From Prauserella shujinwangii (GTDB taxonomy: Bacteria > Actinomycetota > Actinomycetes > Mycobacteriales > Pseudonocardiaceae), in the NCBI RefSeq assembly GCF_003001955.1, contig NZ_PVNH01000009.1, positions 1-64,000 on the forward strand: 64,000 nt of DNA. Reading direction: 5' to 3'. The translations under genes were made by a program, and so were the position numbers. The first letter of the stretch is position 1; every line of letters starts with the position of its first letter. Below are positions 7,867 to 14,342 of this stretch, piece by piece. The notes beneath the pieces were generated by a model. It was given only the letters and a program-made list of their open reading frames with translations. It made no database searches and had not been told where the DNA came from.

Positions 7867-8219
7867 GCGAACGCAGCTGGTACAGCGGCAACGCCGCCGA
7901 CGACGGGGCGGACACGCGCGGCTGGATCCTGGGGCACTTCATCGACCCCTCAGCAGGTGAACGCTCGACCGAAACACTCGAAGTCAAGTGGGGCATCCAC
8001 AAGGCAGGCGAACAGCGGGCCGACTGGGTGACCGGTGACAAGCGGACCACCCTCGTCCTGCTCGTACAGGGCCGTTTCCACGTCAAGTTCCGCGACGGCG
8101 ACGCGCCCCTGACCAGGCAAGGCGACTACCTCGTCTGGGGACCGGGAACAGACCACTCATGGCAGGCAGAGCAAGATTCGGTCGTTATTACCGTTCGGTG
8201 GCCTTCGTTGCCCCAGTAG
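7863..8219 (+). CDS. Cupin-domain protein
   Basis: A 118-residue single-domain beta-barrel protein. The central segment, with GRFHVKFRDGDAPLTRQGDY followed by VWGPGTDHSW, matches a cupin_2 fold, although the metal-ligand set is incomplete. Its ATG overlaps the HTH-Nudix stop by 4 bp, so the two genes are co-expressed and probably act together. The likely role is small-molecule sensing or binding; no substrate can be assigned. Confidence 0.7.
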   Translation: MSERSWYSGNAADDGADTRGWILGHFIDPSAGERSTETLEVKWGIHKAGEQRADWVTGDKRTTLVLLVQGRFHVKFRDGDAPLTRQGDYLVWGPGTDHSWQAEQDSVVITVRWPSLPQ

Positions 8220-8254
8220 CTGCCAGTTGTTCTACGCATGAACGTATGGCGGGC

Positions 8255-8749
8255 TCATGCAAGCCAACTTGCCAAACTGATTAGGGCTACAGCGACAACG
8301 GACGCCAAGAGCGATACTTGTACTCTGCGATGCTTTTGCCAAGCAACCTTGCTCATTACAACGAGTTGCCGTGACAAGACAGGAAGTGTATCACGGTATG
8401 CCAATACTTCGGCAAGTTCGAACGGTGTCCAATGCCGCAAATGACCGAAGTATATGAAGTTATCGCTGGCCTCGTTCTTCATTTTGCTGCTTCGGAGGCG
8501 TGGTGTTACCACGGATATTGCACATAGTACTGCGAATGCAAGGATAGCCAAACCGACATCACGTAGTATCGCTGGGAACGAGTTCAGGTCAGCCAAGAGT
8601 CGACGACTGTCTGAAAGCGTAATTACTCCACCGAGGATCACTGACTCGATTGTGGCTGCGAACGACGCTTTAGCGTCAACTTTGCCGGTCCACTCGACAA
8701 TAGCTGCATGAACCCTCCAGGCGGTTTCGACAGGATCGTGGTCGGTCAT
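8255..8749 (-). CDS. pycTM: Pycsar-type membrane effector (PycTM, DUF5706-like)
   Basis: A 164-residue protein expected to sense a cyclic pyrimidine nucleotide and damage the inner membrane, killing the infected cell. It has the N-terminal helix motif VDAKASFAATIE (24-35), hydrophobic segments at about 35-45 and 65-81, the family-like YFGHLRHW stretch near 100-107, a Q..V..KVAWQKH stretch near 128-140, and a C-terminal transmembrane helix (145-163). This matches Pycsar effectors. ATG 8749 overlaps the cyclase stop by 4 bp. Base composition is far less GC-rich than the flanks. Assignment rests on fold motifs and the cyclase partner. Confidence 0.82.
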   Translation of the reverse strand: MTDHDPVETAWRVHAAIVEWTGKVDAKASFAATIESVILGGVITLSDSRRLLADLNSFPAILRDVGLAILAFAVLCAISVVTPRLRSSKMKNEASDNFIYFGHLRHWTPFELAEVLAYRDTLPVLSRQLVVMSKVAWQKHRRVQVSLLASVVAVALISLASWLA

Positions 8750-9456
8750 AAATTCCATAACCAGCTTGACCCGTAGACCGTCATTGTCTCCCCGCCAACC
8801 TCGCGCGACTCCTGCGTCCACATATCTCGCCCGTCGCCCGAGTGCTTCGATGAGTCGTGCATGCTATGGTAAACCTGACTTGTGATGTATGTTCGGTATG
8901 CTCCGTTACGGATATCGCTGAGTTTGGCGGCTACATTTGGTGCTCTGCCAACCGACACGAGATCGTTGCTTCCGCGGACGCCGCCGCGAACGATCAGAGT
9001 TTCACCTGAAGCAATGCCAACACATTGAGATATCCGGAAATTGCTGTTGCGGATCGAACTGTATTTCGCTTCCACCTTGGGCTTAATGACGTTGAGAACC
9101 GCTGCATTAATTTGTAGGCCACATTTCGCAGCAGCGGTGTTTTTGGAGTCACCCACAAAGATGCCCATTACGCGGTCGCCGTCAAAACTGACGATCGTGC
9201 CGCCACGAGCTTTGATCACGCGACAGGAAGCGTCAAGGAAGGACCTGATCACTTTCGCGGCCACGCGCCGATCGAAATCTCGTGCGAGTCGTGTCGAGTC
9301 GGCTAGGTCTGCGTACAGGTAGACCGCATCGAGGACGACTGCGCCGTTAGATAATGCGACATCTGAGGTGTCTGGTACAGTGCGCCCCTCACGGCGGTTC
9401 CAGTCGGCATTTACGACGTTCTGAACGGCACTATCGATCTCATCTGACAGGGACAT
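8746..9456 (-). CDS. pycC: Pycsar nucleotide cyclase (class III, PycC-like)
   Basis: A 236-residue stand-alone class III cyclase catalytic domain expected to make cCMP or cUMP on phage infection. Metal-binding aspartates are D50 (YLYADLADST) and D94 (FDGDRVMG). GRAPNVAAKL at 171-180 holds the transition-state Asn. There are no membrane, HAMP or sensor domains, as in Pycsar cyclases and unlike the adenylate cyclase at 25473. ATG 9456 was chosen; GTG 9465 is an alternative. It is followed with a 4-bp overlap by the membrane effector. Low GC and a TTA codon just before the stop point to recent transfer. Product specificity cannot be read from the sequence. Confidence 0.85.
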   Translation of the reverse strand: MSLSDEIDSAVQNVVNADWNRREGRTVPDTSDVALSNGAVVLDAVYLYADLADSTRLARDFDRRVAAKVIRSFLDASCRVIKARGGTIVSFDGDRVMGIFVGDSKNTAAAKCGLQINAAVLNVIKPKVEAKYSSIRNSNFRISQCVGIASGETLIVRGGVRGSNDLVSVGRAPNVAAKLSDIRNGAYRTYITSQVYHSMHDSSKHSGDGRDMWTQESREVGGETMTVYGSSWLWNL

Positions 9457-9748
9457 CGTGCTCACTTCGGATGGTTGGGGACAACGGTCAGCCACTGGCG
9501 TGCCTCAAGGCTAGCGGCTGAGACCGACATGATCCTTATGTCGCGAAGGGGTGGCTCCGTGTTACGCGGAAGGGGTGGCTCTGTGTTGCAGTTAAGAACG
9601 TCGGCTGTGCACGGCCGTACCCGAGTTGTGCGACGCATGGATAGACGGTCCCGAGGACCCGCAGTTCAGCCACCTTACATATCCATTCAGCAACTCAGGT
9701 GGCTCCGGCCTGCCTGGGTGAACCGGCCGTGATCGCTACGCTTGGCTC
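9457..9748. other. Gene-free spacer between pycC and the HNH gene, with a 19-bp tandem repeat
   Basis: This spacer separates two divergent genes and should hold both promoters. GAAGGGGTGGCTCCGTGTT at 9545-9563 is repeated at 9569-9587 with one mismatch (24-bp period). TACGCT at 9736-9741, 7 nt before the HNH GTG, is a likely -10 box for a leaderless transcript. No clear promoter is seen for pycC. Confidence 0.5.
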
Positions 9749-10495
9749 GTGAGTGTGGAGGGAGTCGCAGGCGACCGACGAGCGCCTGCGTGGGAGCGCG
9801 ACGAGGTGATCCTCGCGTGTGACCTCGTTGTACAGAACGGCTGGCGGGAGCTTCGCCCTGCCGACCCGCGGGTGATCGAACTATCTTCGCTGTTGCAGCG
9901 TATGCCGCTGCATCCGCCAGCTGTCCGAGGATTGAAGTTCCGGAATCCGAACGGCGTAGCACGCAAAACGGTCGATCTTGTAACCAGCCATCCCGGTTAC
10001 GACGGGAAGCGGACCAAGGGCGGCAAGATCGATAGAGAGGTCCTGCATGACTTCCTCACGCGGCCGGAGGAGATGCAGGCCGTGGCACGGGAAATTCGAG
10101 CCGGTATTGAAGACGGTTCATTCGAACGTCTGCCGGAGACCCTGGACGCTGACTCCGGAGATGCTGTCGAGGCATCAGAAGGTCGGCTGCTGGCCCGCCG
10201 ATACTTCGCTCGCGAGCGTAACCCGCGGCTCCGTGAAAAGAAGATCAACGCGTTCGTCAAGCAGCACGGACGCGTCTTCTGCGAGGTGTGCGGGTTTGAT
10301 TTCGAGGCCACGTATGGGACGCGGGGCGCAAGCTACATCGAGTGCCACCACGCGGTCCCGTTGCATATGTCCGGTGAGACAACGACGCGGCTGCGCGACC
10401 TCGTGCTGCTGTGCGCCAACTGCCATCGCATGATTCATCGTGGCTCGACCTGGCTGACCCCGGCAGAGCTTCTGGCGATCGTCAGAACCGAGTGA
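9749..10495 (+). CDS. HNH endonuclease
   Basis: A 248-residue nuclease. The C-terminal HNH (ββα-Me) domain includes CEVCGFDF, ECHHAVPL, and LLCANCHRMIH, supplying the two zinc-binding CxxC pairs and the catalytic His. The N-terminal 150 residues are of unknown fold and could recognise modified DNA, as in McrA-like type IV restriction enzymes. The gene is probably leaderless (TACGCT box 7 nt before GTG 9749). It lies between Pycsar and attR, so it is element cargo and plausibly a defence gene; the target is unknown. Confidence 0.85.
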   Translation: MSVEGVAGDRRAPAWERDEVILACDLVVQNGWRELRPADPRVIELSSLLQRMPLHPPAVRGLKFRNPNGVARKTVDLVTSHPGYDGKRTKGGKIDREVLHDFLTRPEEMQAVAREIRAGIEDGSFERLPETLDADSGDAVEASEGRLLARRYFARERNPRLREKKINAFVKQHGRVFCEVCGFDFEATYGTRGASYIECHHAVPLHMSGETTTRLRDLVLLCANCHRMIHRGSTWLTPAELLAIVRTE

Positions 10496-10620
10496 AGCGG
10501 AGCCGTAGTCTCAGTTGTGGTCTCATTCGCCCACGTTCGTCGCGGGACGCCGAGGTGCGCTGAGTGTCGTTCGTGCTGGTCAGCGGCGCGGTGACCTACC
10601 CCGTACGTGCGCACGCACAA

Positions 10621-10673
10621 CTTGAAAGCGAGCGACCCGCGAGGGTCCGGGGGTTCAAATCCCTCCGCTTCCG
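10621..10673 (+). tRNA. 3' half of tRNA-Ser(UGA), element attachment site (attR)
   Basis: The fragment starts at the anticodon loop CTTGAAA (anticodon TGA 10623-10625), then the stem strand GCGAG, a serine-type long variable arm GACCC/GGGTC, a T arm with TTCAAAT, the acceptor strand CGCTTCC (10666-10672) and discriminator G 10673. The 5' half is missing: sequence upstream cannot pair with it. This is the expected product of tyrosine-recombinase integration into a tRNA 3' end, with the core beginning at the anticodon loop. It is not a functional tRNA. Confidence 0.88.
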
Positions 10674-10734
10674 CACCTCTGACCAGGGAAAACGCCGGTC
10701 GGCCCGGACCACTCCGGTTGGACAACGCACCAGC

Positions 10735-10789
10735 GGCAGTAAAGGCCACCTTCAGTGCGTTCAACGCAGCGAGGGTGGCCTTCACTGCC
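10735..10789. repeat. 55-bp imperfect palindrome, copy A of an intergenic repeat family
   Basis: Arms 10735-10750 (GGCAGTAAAGGCCACC) and 10774-10789 pair with one mismatch and enclose an inner hairpin GCGTT-C-AACGC. It has the same length, the same outer bases and the same CAACGCAG core as the element at 25426-25480. It lies 3' of the ArsR-type gene and could serve as its terminator. Confidence 0.7.
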
Positions 10790-10810
10790 GCCGACAGGCG
10801 GGTGGGACGG

Positions 10811-11191
10811 TCAGCGGGCCGGGTGGGTGTGGTGGTGGTTGTCCTGCTCGGCGGTGGGGGCGCCCGGTAGGTCGCGGTCCACGTGGTCGGCGTGGAACAG
10901 CGCCTGTGCCAGCAGTCCGCGCACGTGGTTGTTCGCCGCCGAGTAGTAGACGTACGTGCCTTCGCGGCGCCCCTTGACCAGCCCGGCCAGCCGTAGCTTC
11001 GCCAGGTGCTGGCTGACGGCGGTGGGCGCCGCCCCGGCCAGTTCGGCGAGGCAGGCCACCGACGACTCGCCCTGCAGCAACGCCCACAGGACCTTGATCC
11101 GGGTGGGGTCCGCCAGCAGCCGGAACGACTCGGCCGCGAGGTGGACCTGCTCGTCGTTGGGCATGTCGAAGTCCGACAGCGACGCGTGCAT
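10811..11191 (-). CDS. ArsR/SmtB-family metal sensor, CzrA/NmtR type
   Basis: A 126-residue winged-helix repressor. The last core helix carries N-N-H-(10 residues)-H-A-D-H, which matches the alpha-5 metal site (DxHx10Hx2H/E) of zinc/nickel/cobalt sensors CzrA and NmtR, with Asn replacing the first Asp. A His-rich tail follows. The arsenic-type alpha-3 CxC site is absent. I chose ATG 11191: TAGCAT lies 7 nt upstream, giving a leaderless transcript; the longer open frame to 11257 is unlikely. It is divergent from a CDF exporter that it presumably represses. Confidence 0.88.
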   Translation of the reverse strand: MHASLSDFDMPNDEQVHLAAESFRLLADPTRIKVLWALLQGESSVACLAELAGAAPTAVSQHLAKLRLAGLVKGRREGTYVYYSAANNHVRGLLAQALFHADHVDRDLPGAPTAEQDNHHHTHPAR

Positions 11192-11258
11192 GTGACCGAT
11201 GCTACCCGACCAGCCCATTGGTTGCGTATCTGCGTGCTTGCGAATATATGCTGGCAAT
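11192..11258. promoter_or_regulatory. Divergent promoter-operator of the metal sensor and CDF exporter
   Basis: Both flanking genes appear leaderless. TAGCAT lies 7 nt before ATG 11191 (minus) and TATGCT (11247-11252) 6 nt before GTG 11259 (plus). The A+T-rich stretch TTGCGAATATATGCTGGCAA (11239-11258) is an imperfect inverted repeat covering the exporter -10 box, as expected for a SmtB-family operator. Confidence 0.6.
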
Positions 11259-12278
11259 GTGACACCAGCGGAACGCGGCCACGGTCATGCGCACGGGCAC
11301 GGCGCCGGAACCCCCGGTTCGCTGTGGAGCCGCCTGCGGCACGCGTTCACGCCACACAGCCACGACAGCGCCGACCGGGTCGACACGGCACTGGAGTCGA
11401 GCAGGCGCGGCATCCGCGCGCTCGTCCTCTCGTTCACGGCCCTGTTCGCCACCGCGACCGTGCAGCTGGCGCTCGTGCTGGTGACGGGTTCGGTCGCGCT
11501 GCTCGGCGACACCATCCACAACTTCGCCGACGCGCTGACCGCCGTGCCGATCGGCATCGCGTTCGTCCTCGGCCGCCGCGCGGCGACCCGGCGGCACACC
11601 TATGGACTCGGCCGGGCCGAGGACCTCGCGGGCGTGGCCGTCGTCGTGGTCATCGCCGCCTCGGCGGTGCTGGCCGGGTACGAGTCCGTGCGCAGGCTCG
11701 CCGAGCCGCAGTCCGTCCAGCACCTGTGGGTGCTCGTGGCCGCGGGACTCGTCGGGTTCGCCGGCAACGAACTGGTGGCCCGCTACCGGATCTCGGTCGG
11801 GCGGCAGATCGGCTCGGCCGCACTCGTCGCTGACGGCCTGCACGCGCGCACCGACGGCTTCACCTCACTGGCCGTCGTGCTCGGCGCGCTCGGCCTCGCG
11901 CTCGGCTTCCCCCTCGCGGACCCGGTCATCGGCCTGGCGATCACGGTGGCGATCCTCTTCGTGCTGCGGGACGCGGCGAAGGAGGTGTTCCACCGCCTGA
12001 TGGACGCCGTCGACCCGGAGATCGTGGCGCGGGCCGAGGACGCCGCGAAGGCGGTGCCCGGCGTGCTCGACGCGGGCTCGCTGCGCATGCGCTGGGTCGG
12101 GCACACGTTGCGCGCGGAAGTCGCGGTGACCGTGGACGCCGCGCTCACCGTGCGGCAGGCCCACGACATCGCGCACACCGTCGAGCGCCGCATGTGCGAC
12201 GTCGTGCCCCGGCTGGCCGCCGCCGTGGTGCACACCGAACCCGCCGTCGGGGCCGAGGCGGCCCACGGCGAGGCGTGA
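11259..12278 (+). CDS. Cation diffusion facilitator (CDF) metal/proton antiporter
   Basis: A 339-residue inner-membrane exporter. The N-terminus is His-rich (HGHAHGHG), then six transmembrane helices with the metal-site motifs HNFAD in TM2 and HARTD in TM5 (HxxxD in both, typical of zinc-type CDFs), and a cytoplasmic ferredoxin-like dimerisation domain from about residue 235. GTG 11259 was chosen because of the TATGCT box; the frame extends upstream to 11199. It is divergent from the CzrA-type sensor, so zinc, cobalt or nickel efflux is likely. Confidence 0.9.
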   Translation: MTPAERGHGHAHGHGAGTPGSLWSRLRHAFTPHSHDSADRVDTALESSRRGIRALVLSFTALFATATVQLALVLVTGSVALLGDTIHNFADALTAVPIGIAFVLGRRAATRRHTYGLGRAEDLAGVAVVVVIAASAVLAGYESVRRLAEPQSVQHLWVLVAAGLVGFAGNELVARYRISVGRQIGSAALVADGLHARTDGFTSLAVVLGALGLALGFPLADPVIGLAITVAILFVLRDAAKEVFHRLMDAVDPEIVARAEDAAKAVPGVLDAGSLRMRWVGHTLRAEVAVTVDAALTVRQAHDIAHTVERRMCDVVPRLAAAVVHTEPAVGAEAAHGEA

Positions 12279-12285
12279 CACCGCC

Positions 12286-12896
12286 TCATCGTTCGGTCAG
12301 CGCGAGCCTGCCGGCGAGGGCCACGAAAGCACCCGCGAACGTCCGGCGCAGCCAGGTCAGTATCCGCGGCCGGGAGATGACGCGGTCGCGGATCGCGGCG
12401 GCGAACATGCCGTACGCGACGAACACCACGAACGTCAGCGCCATGAACACCGCGCTCAGCCACACCATGTGGCCCAGCGCGTTCGGCTGGCCCGGGGTCA
12501 CGAACTGCGGCAGGAACGCGAAGAAGAAGATCGACAGCTTCGGGTTGAGGACGTTGATCAGCACACCGGAGGCGATGACCCGGCGGGCCGAGCGCGGCGA
12601 GTGCTCCTCCTCCACCGCGAGGGTGCCCTTCTCTCGCACCGTGCGCCACGCCATGTAGAGCAGGTACGCGACACCGAGGTACTTCAGCACCTGGAACGCC
12701 ACCGCGCTGGTGTGCAGCAGCGCGGCGAGCCCGGTGATCGCCGCGGCCATGTGCGGCAGGATGCCCAGCGTGCAGCCGAACGCCGCCACCACGCTCGGCC
12801 GCGCACCCCTGGCGAGGCCCGCCGCCGCGTGTACAGCACGCCGGTGCCCGGGGTGGCCACGACGACGAGCGACGTCAGCAGGAACTCGATGCTCAT
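12286..12896 (-). pseudogene. LysE/RhtB-type amino-acid exporter, frameshifted
   Basis: The N-terminus MSIEFLLTSLVVVATPGTGV in one frame (ATG 12896) is followed after VLYT by a change of frame, and the remaining ~175 residues (AAAGLARGARPSVVAAF onward, several transmembrane helices) are in another frame ending at 12286. Adding one base after ACGC near 12826-12830 restores VLYTLAAGLARG, the normal family sequence, so one base appears lost. Without the first ~25 residues the exporter is unlikely to work. A sequencing error in this GC-rich GCGGCGGCGG tract is equally possible. Confidence 0.75.
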
Positions 12897-12942
12897 GGCC
12901 GTCCTCTCGGCGTGGGGCCGCCCTCGGCGGTGCGGAACACCA

Positions 12943-13542
12943 TCATCCCCGTGAACGAGCCGCCGCGGCCACCGCGTTTCGCCGCTTGTCGACACAGCGC
13001 TGCGCGACCGTGCGCGCCCCGGTGGCGTTCATCCGCCAGCGCGCCATGCGCCTGCTGACCCGGAAGTGCCGCGCCACCGTCGTGTCGGTCCACCTGCGGA
13101 ACGCCGCGACCCGCGCCGCGGCGCACGGGATCAGCAACTCGCCGGACAGTTCCGCGGCCTCGCGCTCCACGGTGCGGCTCCCGCCCCGGCACGTCTCGTC
13201 CTCGGTGAGGAGCAGCCCGAACTCGTGCTCGAGCAGGACGTGCGCCATCTCGTGCGCGATGGTCGAGCGCCGCCGGACCGGGTCGTGCGCGTGGTTCTCG
13301 ATGATGACGCTGCCCGTGCCGACGGCGACCAGTGCGGCCGAGAACGCGCCCGGTCTGACCTCGGTGAGGTGCCGCACCGCCGCCCTGGGCAGGGAAGGAT
13401 GGCGGAGGTCGTGCACCTCGATGCCGTACAGCTCCGCCAGCGCGTACGGGTCCAGCGGGGCGAGAATCCCGATCCCCATTTCCTCGCGTACCTCGAGCGC
13501 GAGCCGCCGCGCCTCCGCCTTGAAGCCGTGCCTGAGGGTCAC
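12943..13542 (-). CDS. ImmA/IrrE-family metallopeptidase
   Basis: A 199-residue cytoplasmic protein with the zinc-peptidase motif HEMAH at 97-101 followed by EHE. Such proteins cleave or inactivate a partner XRE repressor. GTG 13542 begins at the base immediately after the stop of the upstream XRE gene, so the pair is one transcription unit. The Arg-rich C-terminal 50 residues (150-199) resemble the tail that contacts DNA or partner. Substrate and signal are unknown. Confidence 0.82.
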   Translation of the reverse strand: MTLRHGFKAEARRLALEVREEMGIGILAPLDPYALAELYGIEVHDLRHPSLPRAAVRHLTEVRPGAFSAALVAVGTGSVIIENHAHDPVRRRSTIAHEMAHVLLEHEFGLLLTEDETCRGGSRTVEREAAELSGELLIPCAAARVAAFRRWTDTTVARHFRVSRRMARWRMNATGARTVAQRCVDKRRNAVAAAARSRG

Positions 13543-13914
13543 TCAGCTCTCCTGCCGGTCCGCCCTGATCCTGCGCATCGTCGTGCCGACCACCTCGAGG
13601 AGGTACTCCTTGTCGGCGTCGGTGAGGTCGTCGCGGGCCCGCAGCAGCAGCGCGAGCTGTGCCTCGAGCGCGGGCCCGGCCTGCTCGCGGCGCTGTCCGC
13701 CGGAGCGCACCATGAACTCCTCGGCCGGGGTGCCGAGCCACTGCACGAGCCCGATGAACCCGTCGAGGTCCGGCCGCTGGCCGTTGCCCATGCGGCTGAG
13801 CAGGGACGGGCTCACGCCGGCCTCCTGCGCGACCTGCCGCCAGGAGAGCCCGCGCGCTCTTCGCTGTGCGTCGAGCGCGTCGTAGAGCCGCCGCGCGTCC
13901 ATCCGGCCTTCCAT
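13543..13914 (-). CDS. XRE-family repressor paired with an ImmA-like peptidase
   Basis: A 123-residue protein with an XRE helix-turn-helix at about residues 20-60 (SWRQVAQEAGVSPSLLSRM) and a helical C-terminal half. ATG 13914 is preceded by GGAAGGGCTGGAC; ATG 13902 is an alternative with its own GGAAGG. It probably represses itself and possibly the divergent gene at 14040. The 10-bp imperfect palindrome GTTGCGTAAC at 14000-14009 may be its operator. Confidence 0.82.
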   Translation of the reverse strand: MEGRMDARRLYDALDAQRRARGLSWRQVAQEAGVSPSLLSRMGNGQRPDLDGFIGLVQWLGTPAEEFMVRSGGQRREQAGPALEAQLALLLRARDDLTDADKEYLLEVVGTTMRRIRADRQES

Positions 13915-14039
13915 GTCCAGCCCTTCCGCGAGTCGTCGGGGTTTTTCAGTACCACGGGGGTGTGTCAATCCTGCCATCGATCGCGACGCTGCTACAGTGT
14001 TGCGTAACTGGAACAACGTGGCACCGGTGAGGAGCGGTC

Positions 14040-14258
14040 ATGGTCCGCAAGCGGTACGTCGTGCGATTCCGGGTCTCGCCCGACTCGCTGACCTGGCTCG
14101 TCGAATGCGAAGGCGAGGTGCTGTCGCGGCACTGCCGCAAGCGCGACGCCGTCCGGGAGGCGGCGGGCCGGGCCCGGACCACCCGGCCGAGCGTTCTCGT
14201 GATTCACCGGATCGACGGCACGCGGTCGGGTGAACGCCGGTACGGCCGCGACCAGTGA
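14040..14258 (+). CDS. Small DUF2188-like protein
   Basis: A 72-residue basic protein. The pattern YVVRFRVSPDSLTWLVECEG followed by a helix and a final strand SVLVIHRIDG resembles the beta-beta-alpha-beta fold of DUF2188 proteins. ATG 14040 has GAGGAGCGGTC upstream, and TACAGT near 13993 is a candidate -10 box. Function is unknown. It is divergent from the XRE/ImmA pair. Confidence 0.7.
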   Translation: MVRKRYVVRFRVSPDSLTWLVECEGEVLSRHCRKRDAVREAAGRARTTRPSVLVIHRIDGTRSGERRYGRDQ

Positions 14259-14342
14259 CGGCGGGATCGGCCGGAAGGGCGCGGCGAAGCCGAGCCGTAC
14301 CGCGCTCGGCGCGATTCCGCCACGGCGTACGGTTACCTCCCG

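Larger units (their letters stand above)
1..10673. mobile_element. Right part of an integrated actinomycete integrative and conjugative element (AICE)
   Basis: The stretch holds an FtsK/TraB-type translocase gene, a SpdB-like gene, a run of small overlapping genes, an XRE regulator and cargo genes, and it stops exactly at a 3' half tRNA-Ser gene (10621-10673). This is the layout of AICEs, which integrate site-specifically into tRNA 3' ends and transfer as double-stranded DNA using one TraB protein. The half tRNA is on the + strand, so the intact tRNA-Ser(UGA), integrase, excisionase and replication initiator are expected left of position 1. Chromosomal genes resume at 10811. The left boundary is not visible, so the extent is inferred. 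Confidence 0.82.

Noticed and set aside
8746-9456. Interpreting the cyclase as an ordinary adenylate cyclase
   Set aside because: It has no membrane, HAMP, CHASE or other sensor domain and is coupled by overlap to a Pycsar-type membrane effector; by contrast the cyclase at 25473 has the normal six-helix HAMP layout.
10621-10673. A functional tRNA-Ser gene
   Set aside because: The acceptor 5' strand, D arm and 5' anticodon strand are absent upstream; only the 3' half is present, so it is an attachment site remnant.
12684-12995. A separate 103-residue gene overlapping the LysE-type gene
   Set aside because: Its first in-family residues continue in the other frame, so it is the broken N-terminus of the exporter rather than an independent gene.
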